A stretch of DNA of 64,000 bases from Sphingobium ummariense RL-3 (GCF_000447205.1 NZ_AUWY01000118.1:62001-126000); one strand, 5' to 3'. Numbered from the stretch's first letter, positions 1 through 10,196 are shown. Notes: generated by a model from the letters alone, not told the origin. Translations and numbers: made by a program.

Positions 1-47
1 TGGGGATTGCTGACGCGCCCGCCCATTACAAGGTGCAGCTTGCTCAT
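1..47 (-). CDS. DUF4170-like protein, N-terminus only (runs off left edge)
   Basis: Only the first 15 codons are visible, on the minus strand: an ATG at 47 followed by a frame reading MSKLHLVMGGRVSNP, with no stop before the window edge. Small alphaproteobacterial DUF4170 proteins begin with a very similar M-(T/S)-K-L-H-L-V-x-G-G-R-V stretch, which is the basis for the call. A purine-rich GGGAGAA lies upstream, but its spacing from this ATG is long. DUF4170 proteins have no established function. The fragment is too short for certainty. Confidence 0.5.
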   Translation of the reverse strand, partial: MSKLHLVMGGRVSNP

Positions 48-142
48 GATGTTCCGATATTCTCCCATGGGTGAAGCGCGACAGTAGCAGTGCTGCCGCG
101 CCCATCCAAGGGGAACCGCCACTTTCAGCGGAAGGCCGGTGA

Positions 143-730
143 CTATCGGCGGGGCAGGCGCGCCCGCACGGCTTCGCTGAAGGCATCGATCCTGTCGGCG
201 ATGAGGGACGTCACATCCTCCGCAAGGCGCGACGCCTTGCCGCCGAGATCGGCCGAGGCGGCAGTGTCGCGGGCGGCGGAGACGGCATCGCCGGCATTTT
301 CCCTCGCGGCATCCAATACGGTGCCGGCGCTTTCCCTGATCGTCTGCGCGCCTTCCGTCGCTGCCGCCCGGGCGGCCATGGCCGCCTCGACCATGCGCGA
401 GCCGGCTGTCGTGGCCAGGGCAGGGATCGCCTTTATGACGGCCCGGCTCTTCGGGAACATCCATGCGATCACCGCCCCCGCGGCTACGGCGCCGGCGACG
501 GCTGCGATGGGATGTTCCTGGATGATCTCGTTCGCGCGGGTGGCAGCCCGCTGCGTGCGATCGCGTGCACCGGCATAGACGTCGCCAGCCTTGTCGCGGC
601 TCGTTTGCAGCAGGTCACCGGCGCCTTCTCGCGCCTTTTCGGTCGTTTCGCGGATTCGGCCGGATGCGGTTCCGGCGATGTCGTTGGCGGCCTCACGGGC
701 TCGATTCAGCTGCGTGCGAATATCAGACAT
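143..730 (-). CDS. DUF883/ElaB-like membrane-anchored helical protein
   Basis: A 195-residue Ala/Arg/Glu-rich protein. Most of it should be amphipathic helix, with repeated x-A-x-x-A-R-D/E segments. The middle carries IIQEHPIAAVAGAVAAGAV followed by hydrophobic residues, the single-helix anchor seen at the C-terminal end of DUF883/ElaB/YqjD-type proteins. In E. coli those proteins associate with ribosomes and the inner membrane in stationary phase; here the function is only inferred. The ATG at 730 (MSDIRT) overlaps the upstream stop by 8 bp, and a GTG two codons earlier (736) is possible. It is the last gene of a tight minus-strand group with the next two entries, so co-expression is likely. 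Unlike ElaB it continues about 110 residues beyond the hydrophobic helix. Confidence 0.6.
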   Translation of the reverse strand: MSDIRTQLNRAREAANDIAGTASGRIRETTEKAREGAGDLLQTSRDKAGDVYAGARDRTQRAATRANEIIQEHPIAAVAGAVAAGAVIAWMFPKSRAVIKAIPALATTAGSRMVEAAMAARAAATEGAQTIRESAGTVLDAARENAGDAVSAARDTAASADLGGKASRLAEDVTSLIADRIDAFSEAVRARLPRR

Positions 731-1025
731 CGTCACTCTCCGGTTTGCGGTTCCTCAGTCGAACGTACAGCCGTCCGAAAAGTGCCGCCAGCGGGCGACG
801 CGCCAGATAGGCCAGCAATGCGGCGGCCGCTGTTCCGATCGCGATCGGCCGCTGACGTGCCTTTGCGGCCATCCTGCCGACGACGTCGGCAGCCTGCGCC
901 TGGGCGTCTTGCTTGAGTCGGGCGGGGGTGATGCGATCTCTGGCCGCCTGGGCGCTGGTGAGGAAATGCGCCCGCGCTTCCCGGGCACGCGCGGTCGCCG
1001 CTTTGTAGTCCGCTTCCCCGCTCAT
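723..1025 (-). CDS. small hypothetical envelope protein, cationic C-terminus
   Basis: A 100-residue protein starting MSGEADYKAATARAREARAH. The frame is open further upstream, but the ATG at 1025 forms an ATGA overlap with the stop of the preceding gene, the arrangement expected for translational coupling, so I use it. The N-terminal 60 residues are charged and helical. They are followed by one Ala/Leu-rich hydrophobic stretch (IAIGTAAAALLAYLARRPLA) and a basic tail. Its size and position between a DUF883-like and a holin-X-like gene suggest a third component of the same envelope group. I do not recognise a named family, and the function is unknown. Confidence 0.6.
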   Translation of the reverse strand: MSGEADYKAATARAREARAHFLTSAQAARDRITPARLKQDAQAQAADVVGRMAAKARQRPIAIGTAAAALLAYLARRPLAALFGRLYVRLRNRKPESDDV

Positions 1026-1393
1026 GGCGTGATCGCTTTTTTCATACATTCGATCCGGGCCTTCGCCAATAGCAGAAGCACGAGCGTGGCCAGCAGGGTG
1101 CCACCAACCACGGCAAGGGTGGCCCATAGCGGGCCGATGCTACGTTCGAGGGTGAGGATCAATCCCACCAGCAACGCCACGATCGCGGAAAACAGGAGAA
1201 TGAGTGCCACGAGAGCGAGAACGGCTGCATCGCGCACGCCGGTGCCGAGGATGCCCGCCCGCAGCCTCTGTCGGTCCATTTCCGCAGAGGCGTAAGCCCG
1301 ACCGTCGGAATAGAGCCGGGCAAGGGTGTCCCGCACGGACTCGTCCAGCGCTTCAGCCTGCGGCATCGCCGGATCGGCTGCATCATCCGTCAA
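1022..1393 (-). CDS. phage holin-X/DUF1469-like integral membrane protein
   Basis: A 123-residue protein with a soluble, acidic N-terminus (about residues 1-50) and two strongly hydrophobic segments, roughly residues 55-80 and 88-110, separated by a short polar turn (LERSIGPLW). A short basic tail follows. This two-helix layout matches the Actinobacterial-Holin-X/DUF1469 group often found beside DUF883-like genes in Alphaproteobacteria. It is the first gene of the three-gene minus-strand group and overlaps the next by ATGA. The family name comes from topology and neighbourhood, so it is moderately secure. No enzymatic role is expected. Confidence 0.6.
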   Translation of the reverse strand: MTDDAADPAMPQAEALDESVRDTLARLYSDGRAYASAEMDRQRLRAGILGTGVRDAAVLALVALILLFSAIVALLVGLILTLERSIGPLWATLAVVGGTLLATLVLLLLAKARIECMKKAITP

Positions 1394-1455
1394 GAAAAAC
1401 CTCCGCCCTGCTTCTGGGATGCGTATGCGACCTGAAGCCGTGTCGGGCTTCTTCC

Positions 1456-2073
1456 TTAGTCGTTGTCGTCAGGGCCCTTGGCAAGCCGCATCAGGACGAA
1501 ACCGACCACAGCCGCCGCGCCGATTGCCACAGCGGGGCTCTTGCGGACGAAATCCCGCGCCTCCGCCATCAACTGATCGACATCCTTGCTGTCCAGCGTT
1601 TTGGCCGCGCCGGCCACCGATTCCGCCGCCTGCCGGGCATAGTCACCATATTGTGGACCCAGCTTGGCATCGACCGTGCCGGCCGTGTCGGAGATCAGCT
1701 TGGCCAAGCTCTGCATGGCCCCGCCGGTCTTGTCCTTCGCTACGGTTGCGGCTGACTTTGCGGTCTTGCCCGCCTGTTCCTTCAGCGGATCGATACGCGC
1801 CTTCCAGTCAACGGACTGCAGCTTTTCCGAGGCGGCCTTGGCGGCCTTTTCCGCCTGCGCCTTGAGCGGTGCGATCTGCGCCGCAAAGCTATGGGAGGCA
1901 GCGCCATTGCCGGACTTCGCCGCCGGAGCTTTGCGCGTGGCGGCCGTCTTGACGGGGGCAGCCTTCACCGGCGCTGGCGAGGTCCCGGCCTTGGCGGGCT
2001 TCGCTTTGGCGGGCTTGGCAGCGTCGGATTTCCTGCCGCGCTTGACGGGCGGCGTTTCCGGGGTGTCGGCCAT
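1456..2073 (-). CDS. Lys/Ala/Pro-rich, histone-H1-like protein with C-terminal membrane segment
   Basis: A 205-residue protein with the ATG at 2073. The first 60 residues are a low-complexity basic tail (KPAKAKPAKAG and similar). A helical Ala/Lys region follows in which 'PLK-x-QA-x-KAAK/KTAK' recurs. The C-terminus (SPAVAIGAAAVVGFVLMRLA) is a single hydrophobic anchor close to the end. The tail resembles histone-H1-like domains and phasin-type proteins, while the anchor resembles DUF883 proteins. It probably sits at the inner membrane with a cationic, possibly nucleic-acid-binding tail, but this is inference. It lies 62 bp upstream of the small-envelope operon in the same direction and is divergent from eno. 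The open frame continues past this start antisense to eno; that extension is treated as spurious. Confidence 0.7.
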   Translation of the reverse strand: MADTPETPPVKRGRKSDAAKPAKAKPAKAGTSPAPVKAAPVKTAATRKAPAAKSGNGAASHSFAAQIAPLKAQAEKAAKAASEKLQSVDWKARIDPLKEQAGKTAKSAATVAKDKTGGAMQSLAKLISDTAGTVDAKLGPQYGDYARQAAESVAGAAKTLDSKDVDQLMAEARDFVRKSPAVAIGAAAVVGFVLMRLAKGPDDND

Positions 2074-2247
2074 GGTCAAGAGTCTCCTTCCAGATCGGCA
2101 TGGCCCATCGCTGCATGAAGCAGCAGGGCCTTTCCTACCCCAATGCTTCGCGATGACGACAGTTCCGATGCCGTTACTATTTTGAGCATCGGCATTTTTG
2201 AGCGCCGCGCAACCCCCTGCATTGCCAAGCCGCAAGGTGGTGGCTAA

Positions 2248-3564
<1,317 letters not shown>

Positions 3565-3581
3565 ATAACATCCTGAATCGA

Positions 3582-3617
3582 CTGGCCGCACATTAACGCT
3601 TTTTCGCTTGCGGCCAG
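3582..3617 (+). terminator. hairpin between eno and the DivIC-like gene
   Basis: A perfect 9-bp stem (CTGGCCGCA at 3582-3590 with TGCGGCCAG at 3609-3617) closes an 18-nt loop 18 bp after the eno stop. No uridine run follows the right arm; the Ts lie in the loop. It could be a weak or Rho-assisted terminator or an RNA-processing structure that sets eno apart from downstream genes. Confidence 0.4.
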
Positions 3618-3642
3618 CCGAATCCTGTGATTCACCGGAAGT

Positions 3643-3954
3643 ATGGCGCAACTCGCTAAGCTTCGTTCCCTGCTTTTTTCGACATTCGGTCCGGCCGTCG
3701 CGGTTCTGCTCCTGCTGTTCTTCGCGGGATATGTCGTGCTGGGCTCGAACGGCGTGCTTGCTTGGGGCGATTATAGCCGCCAGCTGCGCAATGCCCGGCA
3801 GGAACTGAAGCGCGTCGAGGCGCATCGCGCTGAAATGCGCAATCGCGTCGATCTGCTGAATCCCAGGCGTGTCGACCCAGATCTGAGCGATGAACTGATC
3901 CGCCGGCAGCTGGGCGTCATCCATCATGACGAAGTGGTCGTTCCGCTCGGCTGA
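3643..3954 (+). CDS. septum formation initiator, FtsB/DivIC family
   Basis: A 103-residue bitopic membrane protein. A short basic cytoplasmic N-terminus is followed by one transmembrane helix (about residues 15-35) and then a coiled coil (LRNARQELKRVEAHRAEMRNRV). The C-terminal segment PDLSDELIRRQLGVIHHDEVVV is the characteristic end of alphaproteobacterial FtsB/DivIC proteins. In the divisome this family partners FtsL and FtsQ at the septum. It lies 79 bp after eno, on the same strand as pdhA. Confidence 0.85.
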   Translation: MAQLAKLRSLLFSTFGPAVAVLLLLFFAGYVVLGSNGVLAWGDYSRQLRNARQELKRVEAHRAEMRNRVDLLNPRRVDPDLSDELIRRQLGVIHHDEVVVPLG

Positions 3955-4049
3955 TCCCATCATGCGGGGCCGCAGGCGTTGCATTGCGGGTGCTTCTGCC
4001 TCTATATCGGGGGCCCTTCCATCCCTACCCACGCAAAAGGATAAGAGCC

Positions 4050-5123
4050 TTGGCGAAACCTACGACGCCGCGTCCTCCGCGCGCACAGGCAAAGGCAGAC
4101 AGCCCCGCCGCCGCGGACCATAACCGGCCTCGCCCCGCAGACCCTGCCGACTATGAAGCCACCAAGGAAGAGCTGCTGGAATTTTACCGGCAGATGGTGC
4201 TGATCCGCCGCTTCGAGGAAAAGGCCGGCCAGCTCTACGGCCTGGGCTTCATCGGCGGCTTTTGCCATCTCTACATCGGCCAGGAAGCGGTCGCCGTCGG
4301 CATCCAGTCGGCCTTGGAGGTCGGCAAGGACAGCGTTATCACCGGCTATCGCGATCACGGCCACATGCTGGCCTATGGCATCGATCCCAAGCTGATCATG
4401 GCGGAGCTGACCGGCCGCGAGGCGGGCATATCCAAGGGCAAGGGTGGCTCGATGCACATGTTCAGCGTCGAGCATAAGTTCTATGGCGGGCACGGCATTG
4501 TCGGCGCGCAGGTATCGCTCGGTGCCGGACTGGGCTTCGCTCACAAATATAATGGCGACGGTGGTGTGTGCGTCGCCTATTTCGGAGATGGCGCGGCGAA
4601 CCAGGGCCAGGTCTATGAAAGCTTCAACATGGCAGAGCTGTGGAAGCTTCCGATCATCTTCGTGATCGAGAACAACCAATATGCCATGGGCACCAGCGTC
4701 AATCGTTCTTCGGCCGAGGACCAGCTCTATCGCCGCGGCGAAAGCTTCCGCATACCCGGCATCCAGGTCAACGGCATGGATGTGCTGGCGGTGCGCGGCG
4801 CGACCGAGGAGGCGCTGCGCTGGGTGAAGGCGGGCAACGGCCCCATCCTGCTGGAGATGAAAACCTATCGCTATCGCGGTCACTCGATGTCCGACCCTGC
4901 CAAATATCGTTCGCGCGAGGAAGTGCAGGCGATGCGCGACAAGTCCGACCCGATCGAGGGCGTGAAGAAATATCTGGCCGAGGCGGGCGTCAGCGAGGAC
5001 GACCTCAAGAAGATCGACCAGGACATCCGCAAGATCGTGAGCGACGCCGCTGACTTCGCAGAAAGCTCGCCCGAGCCTGAAATGTCCGAACTCTATACCG
5101 ACGTGCTGGTGGAGCAATATTAA
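4050..5123 (+). CDS. pdhA: pyruvate dehydrogenase E1 component, alpha subunit
   Basis: With the TTG start at 4050 the protein is 357 residues, the usual length. AAAGGA sits about 8 bp upstream, and starts further upstream would add an unrelated basic leader. The E1-alpha core runs from [22 protein letters not shown]. It includes [13 protein letters not shown], the thiamine diphosphate motif [20 protein letters not shown] followed by ENN, and the phosphorylation-loop-type [16 protein letters not shown]. It forms the alpha2beta2 E1 that decarboxylates pyruvate and reductively acetylates E2. The stop overlaps the pdhB start (TAATG), so the two are translationally coupled. Confidence 0.96.
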   Translation: MAKPTTPRPPRAQAKADSPAAADHNRPRPADPADYEATKEELLEFYRQMVLIRRFEEKAGQLYGLGFIGGFCHLYIGQEAVAVGIQSALEVGKDSVITGYRDHGHMLAYGIDPKLIMAELTGREAGISKGKGGSMHMFSVEHKFYGGHGIVGAQVSLGAGLGFAHKYNGDGGVCVAYFGDGAANQGQVYESFNMAELWKLPIIFVIENNQYAMGTSVNRSSAEDQLYRRGESFRIPGIQVNGMDVLAVRGATEEALRWVKAGNGPILLEMKTYRYRGHSMSDPAKYRSREEVQAMRDKSDPIEGVKKYLAEAGVSEDDLKKIDQDIRKIVSDAADFAESSPEPEMSELYTDVLVEQY

Positions 5124-6505
5124 TGGGTATCGCAATCAAGATGCCGGCGCTCTCGCCGACCATGGAAGAGGGCACGCTGGCCAAGTGGCTGGTGAAGGAA
5201 GGCGACGAGGTCAAGTCCGGTGACATCCTGGCCGAGATCGAGACCGACAAGGCGACGATGGAATTTGAGGCTGTCGACGAGGGCAAGATCGGCAAGATCG
5301 TCATTGCCGAAGGAACCGAGGGCGTGAAGGTCGGCACCGTCATCGCGGAAATGGCGGGCGAAGGCGGCGAAGCCGCTGCTGTGCCCAAGGCGGCGGAGAG
5401 TGCCCCGCCGGCCCAGCCGGAAGCAGCGCCCGAAGCGCCCAAGAAAGCCGAGAGCGGTACGTCCAAGCTCGCTTCGGAAGCCAAGGCGACCGTTGCCGAT
5501 CCGGACCTGCCCGAAGGCACGGAGTTCGTGAAGACCACCGTCCGCGAAGCATTGCGCGACGCCATGGCAGAAGAGATGCGCGCCGATGAGCGCGTTTTCG
5601 TGATGGGCGAAGAAGTCGCCGAATATCAGGGCGCCTACAAGGTCACGCAGGGCCTGCTGGAGGAATTCGGCGCCAAGCGCGTGATCGACACGCCGATCAC
5701 CGAATATGGCTTTGCCGGCATCGGCGCGGGCGCGGCGATGGGTGGCCTCAAGCCCATCGTCGAGTTCATGACGTTCAACTTCGCCATGCAGGCGATCGAC
5801 CACATCATCAACTCTGCAGCCAAGACCAACTATATGTCCGGCGGCCAGATGCGTTGCCCGATCGTCTTCCGCGGCCCCAACGGCGCGGCGAGCCGTGTCG
5901 CGGCCCAGCACAGCCAGAATTATGGTCCCTGGTACGCTGCCGTTCCCGGCCTGATCGTGATCGCGCCCTATGACGCCGCCGATGCCAAGGGCCTGCTCAA
6001 GGCGGCGATCCGTTCGGAGGATCCGGTCGTGTTCCTGGAGAACGAGCTGGTTTATGGCCGCAGCTTCGACGTGCCCAAGGTCGACGATTATGTCCTGCCG
6101 ATCGGCAAGGCGCGGATCGTGCGCGCGGGCAAGGACGTGACCCTGGTCAGCTATTCGATCGGCGTCGGCGTCGCGCTGGAAGCCGCCGAGAAGCTGGCGG
6201 GCGAGGGGATCGAGGCGGAGGTCATCGACCTGCGCACGCTGCGCCCGCTCGACACCGCGACGGTACTGGAAAGCCTGAAGAAGACCAACCGACTGGTAGT
6301 GGTCGAGGAAGGATGGCCGACCTGCTCGATCGCTTCGGAGATCGCAGCGGTGGTGATGGAGCAGGGCTTCGATGATCTCGATGCCCCGGTCCTGCGCGTC
6401 ACCAACGAGGATGTGCCGCTGCCTTATGCCGCCAACCTGGAGAAAGCCGCGCTGATCGACGCCGCCCGCGTGGTCGAGGCGGTGAAGAAGGTGACCTATC
6501 GGTAA
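5123..6505 (+). CDS. pdhB: pyruvate dehydrogenase E1 component, beta subunit with N-terminal lipoyl domain
   Basis: A 460-residue protein in three parts. Residues 1-80 are a lipoyl domain with the lipoylated lysine in [12 protein letters not shown] Pro/Ala/Lys-rich linker follows at about residues 85-130, then the transketolase-like E1-beta core ([20 protein letters not shown], through [16 protein letters not shown] and [10 protein letters not shown], to the C-terminal domain). The fused lipoyl domain on E1-beta is typical of Alphaproteobacteria. It is coupled to pdhA. Its usual downstream partners (E2, E3) are not next to it; an insertion sequence begins 20 bp after the stop. Confidence 0.96.
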   Translation: MGIAIKMPALSPTMEEGTLAKWLVKEGDEVKSGDILAEIETDKATMEFEAVDEGKIGKIVIAEGTEGVKVGTVIAEMAGEGGEAAAVPKAAESAPPAQPEAAPEAPKKAESGTSKLASEAKATVADPDLPEGTEFVKTTVREALRDAMAEEMRADERVFVMGEEVAEYQGAYKVTQGLLEEFGAKRVIDTPITEYGFAGIGAGAAMGGLKPIVEFMTFNFAMQAIDHIINSAAKTNYMSGGQMRCPIVFRGPNGAASRVAAQHSQNYGPWYAAVPGLIVIAPYDAADAKGLLKAAIRSEDPVVFLENELVYGRSFDVPKVDDYVLPIGKARIVRAGKDVTLVSYSIGVGVALEAAEKLAGEGIEAEVIDLRTLRPLDTATVLESLKKTNRLVVVEEGWPTCSIASEIAAVVMEQGFDDLDAPVLRVTNEDVPLPYAANLEKAALIDAARVVEAVKKVTYR

Positions 6506-6537
6506 AAAGGAGGAGGGGGTGGCTAAGGCCTGTGGAC

Positions 6538-6581
6538 ATTCAGGATTCCCACGCTGCCTGATTTCTGATTCAGGATTCCCA
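6538..6581 (+). repeat. subterminal 14-bp direct repeat inside the IS left end
   Basis: ATTCAGGATTCCCA occurs at 6538-6551 and again at 6568-6581, a 30-bp period, between the left inverted repeat and the transposase start. Subterminal repeats of this kind can be extra transposase-binding sites. They also place the transposase start (ATG at 6595) 14 bp after the second copy, so they may overlap its promoter. Confidence 0.7.
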
Positions 6582-6594
6582 AGGGGAGTTCTGA

Positions 6595-7352
6595 ATGGAC
6601 GAGCAGCGATTTGTGGTGACGGATGGGATATGGGCGCGCGTTGAACCCCACCTTCCCGGCAAGAAGAGCGATAGCGGTGTGACGGGTAAGGACAATCGCA
6701 TGTTTTTAGAGGCGGTTCTCTGGCGTGTGCGCACCGGTCTTCCATGGCGGGATCTGCCGCCGGAATTCGGCAATTGGAACAGCGTGTTCCGGCGCTTCCG
6801 ACGATGGGCGAAGGGTGGTGTTTTCGAACGTCTTTTCAGAGAGATCCGCGGCGAGCCGGATTTTGAATACGCGCTGATCGACGGTACTATCGTTCAGGCT
6901 CACCAGAAGGCGAGCGGCGCAAGGGGGGGACTCACGCTCAGGCCATCGGGCGCTCGCGCGGCGGACTGACCACCAAGATCGTGGCGCTGGTCGATGCGCT
7001 TGGAAACCTGTTCAACCTTGTTCTCCTGCCGGGTCAGGCTCATGACCTGAAAGGCGTCGCACCGCTGATCGAGGACGTAGCATTCGATGCGCTTCTGGCC
7101 GACAAGGCCTTCGATGCTGACTGGCTGCTTGCCGAGTTGGATGTGCGCGGCGCGAGCGCAGTCATTCCGCCCAAAGCGAACCGCAAGATCAAGCGCAATT
7201 ACGACCGGCATGCCTATAAGTGGCGACACCTGGTCGAGAACTTCTTCGCGAAGATCAAGGAGTTCCGAGCCATCGCTACGCGCTACGAGAAAACTGCCTG
7301 CAGTTACACCGCCAACTGGCACCTCGTCGCGACAATCCTCGCCGCGAAGTGA
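6595..7352 (+). CDS. IS5-family transposase, made by -1 frameshift
   Basis: The first frame (from 6595) carries the N-terminal part: the DUF4096-type region with RTGLPWRDLPPEFGNW, then the first catalytic Asp in ALIDGTIVQAHQKA. The second frame carries the rest: GLTTKIVALVDALGN, LLADKAFDADWLL (second Asp) and RHLVENFFAKIKEFRAIATRYEKT (catalytic Glu region). The frames meet at a run of seven G preceded by AA (6921-6929), a good slippery site, so a full DDE transposase would arise by programmed frameshift. The first frame alone stops at 6969. The stop of the second frame (7350-7352) lies inside the right terminal repeat. Confidence 0.85.
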
Positions 7353-7387
7353 ATGTCCACAGGCCTTAGATGGTCGCCCCCTTTTTC

Positions 7388-8050
7388 TTAGGACGTGAAA
7401 TAGTTGCAGGTCGCCTTTGCGTTTGCGGCAAGATTCTGGCCATTCTGCAGGGTCTGAAGCGTGCGGTCGCGGACCGAAAAGGCAGAGGTGTATTTGACCG
7501 TGCCGATGTTGAAGAAGCGCCGCGTCATCAAAGGCTGATAATCGTAGAAGATCTGCACGATGATAACCGGATTGCCAGGTTTGGCCGTGATTTGTCTGCC
7601 AGTTTCTCCGATCGGATTTGTCAGGACCGCACCTTCGGACCCTATGGTGTCGGCTGCAGGGACGTTGTTTTTCGTACCTTTGCAGCGCTGCCATGTGATT
7701 ACCTGATCCGTGGTGGGAGTGGTGGTGGCGGCATTGTCCTCCACGGTTGAGATGATGATCCGTCCGTTGGACGTCAGGTTAAGACTGCCGCTGGCGAGCT
7801 TGGCACCAGTGATGATGTCATTGATATCATTTTCGTCGATCCGGTCACGCACGCGCGCCACGCCGTCTGCGACCATGCTGGTAATCGAACTGATCCTTGC
7901 ATGGGTGATCGCTAGATTCGCCATTTCCGCGCCTCCGAGCGTCAGCAGGAGCATGAACGGCACCGCATAAGCGAATTCCACGAGAGCCAGACCGGCTTCA
8001 TCACGGCAAATCCTGCGCATCAGCATTGTGGCGGGCTGGATCGTCGCCAT
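7388..8050 (-). CDS. TadE-like pilus assembly pseudopilin
   Basis: A 220-residue protein starting at the ATG at 8050, which has GGAG about 8 bp upstream; an earlier ATG at 8065 overlaps the upstream gene. The N-terminus has the TadE signature: a short basic leader, then DEAGLALVEFAYAVPFMLLLTLGG, a hydrophobic helix with the conserved Glu that follows the prepilin-peptidase-type site. The remainder is a variable periplasmic domain with two cysteines. TadE/TadG minor pseudopilins act in the envelope in assembling Flp/Tad pili. It is the last of three genes in a minus-strand operon. No Flp pilin, ATPase or secretin gene is present here, so this is a satellite locus. Confidence 0.8.
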   Translation of the reverse strand: MATIQPATMLMRRICRDEAGLALVEFAYAVPFMLLLTLGGAEMANLAITHARISSITSMVADGVARVRDRIDENDINDIITGAKLASGSLNLTSNGRIIISTVEDNAATTTPTTDQVITWQRCKGTKNNVPAADTIGSEGAVLTNPIGETGRQITAKPGNPVIIVQIFYDYQPLMTRRFFNIGTVKYTSAFSVRDRTLQTLQNGQNLAANAKATCNYFTS

Positions 8051-8052
8051 CG

Positions 8053-8649
8053 TCAGACTCCGCATTTAATGGGCGGGTCGACGATGCCCGCATAGGGTTC
8101 GTTGCGCATGAAGGTCGTACGCGTGATTGTCACGGACCGGCTCATCCCTAACAGATAGGGAGCAGGGGAGATGCGGTCATACGTCACGCTCACCTGATAG
8201 CGAACAACATCCTCGGCGGTGCCGATCCCCGATGCGCCCTGACTTGCCGTATCGTAGACGTTGTTCCTGTTGTCGTCGATGAAACAGTCAGGTCCATTCT
8301 TATCGTACACGCCATTGCCATTGACATCCGTGGTCAGCTTCTCCGGCTTACCGATCTTGTTATAGGTCAGGAAGTTGGCCGAAGTGATCTGAATGTTCTG
8401 ACCGCTGGCGATGCCTTTCAGCTGTTGGTTGATATAGGCCTGGATGGTGGAAGCCGTCGCATCTTCGAGCGTGGCCATGCGCGCCGCGGAGTTGACCGTG
8501 CCTTGCACCAGCGCCGTCGCATAAGCCTGATAGGCAAGGTCGATGCCACCGAAGATCAGAAAGCATAGCGGCGCCGCGACCACGGCAAATTCCACCACCG
8601 TGACACCTCGTTGGTCGGAATGAAGCTGCCTGAACAGTGCGCGCATCAT
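8053..8649 (-). CDS. TadE-like pilus assembly pseudopilin
   Basis: A 198-residue protein whose ATG at 8649 overlaps the stop of the TadG-like gene by ATGA. After a short basic leader the segment SDQRGVTVVEFAVVAAPLCF is the processed-pseudopilin helix with the conserved Glu typical of TadE. The following region (DLAYQAYATALVQGTVNSAARMATLE) is the amphipathic continuation seen in the family. The C-terminal half contains DVNGNGVYDKNGPDCFIDDN, an Asp/Asn-rich, EF-hand-like loop that may bind calcium. It is two bp from the downstream TadE-like gene, forming one operon. Confidence 0.8.
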   Translation of the reverse strand: MMRALFRQLHSDQRGVTVVEFAVVAAPLCFLIFGGIDLAYQAYATALVQGTVNSAARMATLEDATASTIQAYINQQLKGIASGQNIQITSANFLTYNKIGKPEKLTTDVNGNGVYDKNGPDCFIDDNRNNVYDTASQGASGIGTAEDVVRYQVSVTYDRISPAPYLLGMSRSVTITRTTFMRNEPYAGIVDPPIKCGV

Positions 8650-10196
8650 TCGCCCAGCCTCAGATTGCCGACCTTGTCGGAAATGCGCTTGAATGCATTT
8701 GCCAGATCGGTCGCGTTGCTGACGTTGATATACTGGCTGGTGTTGGTCGCGCATGCCTTGACCTCCGCATCCGGCGTCGCGCCAGAAAGCACACCGATGA
8801 CCCAGACATCGATATTATAAGGGTCCGATTTCGCCATGGAGCAGATCAATTGAAGACGGCGTCTATGGATCGCCTCCAGATTGGTGTCCGATGTGCCGGC
8901 CGAAGCCGTCCTGCCCGCATATTTCGCGACGCCGTAGGCGGTGTAGGCATCCCTGAACGCCTGATAATTACCATCGGTCATCAAGACAATCGTGCGGCGG
9001 ACCTTCACATTATTGAACTTGTCGGGATTGTCCGCGCCGAAAATGCCGTCATTGGCGATCAGCCGGAGCCCCCATATCATGCCGATGTCATGGTAGGTGC
9101 CGCCGTCTCCCTGCGTAAGAGTATCGACCTGCCCGTCGAATTCCGCCTGGCTGGCCCATGCCTTCAGGCGCACGGCAGGCTTCGGGCAAGCGGCTTTATA
9201 ATAGCTCGAACCGGTTACAGATCCCATCGACTGTTCGCCCGACGTCGAAAAATCGTATGGCGCCCAGCGAGTGGCATCACTGTCCGGAATCTTTGATACG
9301 TTGAGATCGTACGCGTCGCTCGGAATGGTGGTGCTGGTCGAAGTGAGCGCAGTGGAGGTGCTTCGCTCCTCAATGCAACCACTCCAAGTGCTGTCCATCC
9401 AGGAAGTTGACCAAGAGGTGGCAGTCTTGAGGTTTCCGCTTCCATTCCGGTATCTGTAAGATGTCAGGACGTAGTCCGAATTAACGGCGCGTATCAGTTT
9501 CCCTACATTGGTCGTAATCGAGAAGGGGACGAAACCTATACGCATGCGAAGATTTTTCGATTCGAGCGCCAACTGCGCGGGCCGCAAATTGGTGTACAGC
9601 GTCTTCAACGCATTGCGCATCTCCAGCATCTTCGACTTGTCTGTGCCCGAAGTCGGCTTTTCCGTTTCCTGAGCGCAGTTAGTGTCCTTAAGATAGCAGT
9701 TCATCGAGCCCGTGGTGTCCAGCACCAGCATCAGGTCGGTGTTGACATAATACTCCTCGCCCAGGCACTCGACGCTCACGCGCATGTCGTTGATACCGAC
9801 GATCCGCAGCAGGGTAGTGGGAACGGAAGTCGTCGCTTCAAGGTGGAGCTGACCGTCTTGCAGGCTGGACGCGACGTGATTGGGGGCAGTCGCGTCCGTG
9901 GTGGACATGGCAGCGGATTCCATCAATCGGGTCGGGAAATTGAAGTTGAAATAGCGCAGAGCTTCGTCTTTATCGGCCTGGGTGAGTACCGTGCCACTCA
10001 TCGAACGCCGGCCCGCCAAGGCGCCGGCGTCGCAGGCCTGCTGCAAACGCGCCTTCACCAGGTAGGTTCGGCTGAAGTCGACGCCTGCGCCGACGACAGC
10101 GACCAGGGGGATCAGCGCCGCCGCAACGATGGCCAGCGTATTGCCTGCGCGATCGCGCATGAGCCGCGTGAGAAATCCCATATGATGCGTGTTCAT
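8646..10196 (-). CDS. TadG-like protein with von Willebrand factor A domain
   Basis: About 516 residues with the ATG at 10196 (MNTHHMGFL); an ATG five codons later (10181) is equally plausible. The N-terminal helix (RDRAGNTLAIVAAALIPLVA) is of the Flp-associated TadE/TadG type. A VWA domain begins at about residue 145 with the MIDAS-type segment LMLVLDTTGSMNC (D-T-T-G-S). Later TDGNYQAF supplies the second motif and DVWVIGVLSG the end of the fold. This is the standard build of TadG-type proteins, which are exposed in the periplasm and used in Flp-pilus-dependent adhesion. It is the first gene of the three-gene operon. Confidence 0.85.
   Translation of the reverse strand: MNTHHMGFLTRLMRDRAGNTLAIVAAALIPLVAVVGAGVDFSRTYLVKARLQQACDAGALAGRRSMSGTVLTQADKDEALRYFNFNFPTRLMESAAMSTTDATAPNHVASSLQDGQLHLEATTSVPTTLLRIVGINDMRVSVECLGEEYYVNTDLMLVLDTTGSMNCYLKDTNCAQETEKPTSGTDKSKMLEMRNALKTLYTNLRPAQLALESKNLRMRIGFVPFSITTNVGKLIRAVNSDYVLTSYRYRNGSGNLKTATSWSTSWMDSTWSGCIEERSTSTALTSTSTTIPSDAYDLNVSKIPDSDATRWAPYDFSTSGEQSMGSVTGSSYYKAACPKPAVRLKAWASQAEFDGQVDTLTQGDGGTYHDIGMIWGLRLIANDGIFGADNPDKFNNVKVRRTIVLMTDGNYQAFRDAYTAYGVAKYAGRTASAGTSDTNLEAIHRRRLQLICSMAKSDPYNIDVWVIGVLSGATPDAEVKACATNTSQYINVSNATDLANAFKRISDKVGNLRLGE

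Larger units (their letters stand above)
6526..7366 (+). mobile_element. IS5-family insertion sequence, apparently intact
   Basis: An 841-bp element bounded by inverted repeats that match perfectly over 20 bp when flanking bases are included (CTAAGGCCTGTGGACATTCA at 6523-6542 against its complement at 7350-7369). A TA dinucleotide on both sides (6524-6525 and 7367-7368) is the most economical target duplication, which places the element at 6526-7366. It encodes a transposase in two overlapping frames, as in the IS427 group of IS5. It inserted between the pdhB stop and the 3' end of the Tad-like gene, apparently without breaking either. Perfect ends imply a recent insertion. Confidence 0.9.

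Noticed and set aside
5120-6745. A 541-codon minus-strand open frame opposite pdhB
   Set aside because: It is fully antisense to conserved E1-beta coding sequence and has no recognisable domain or ribosome site.
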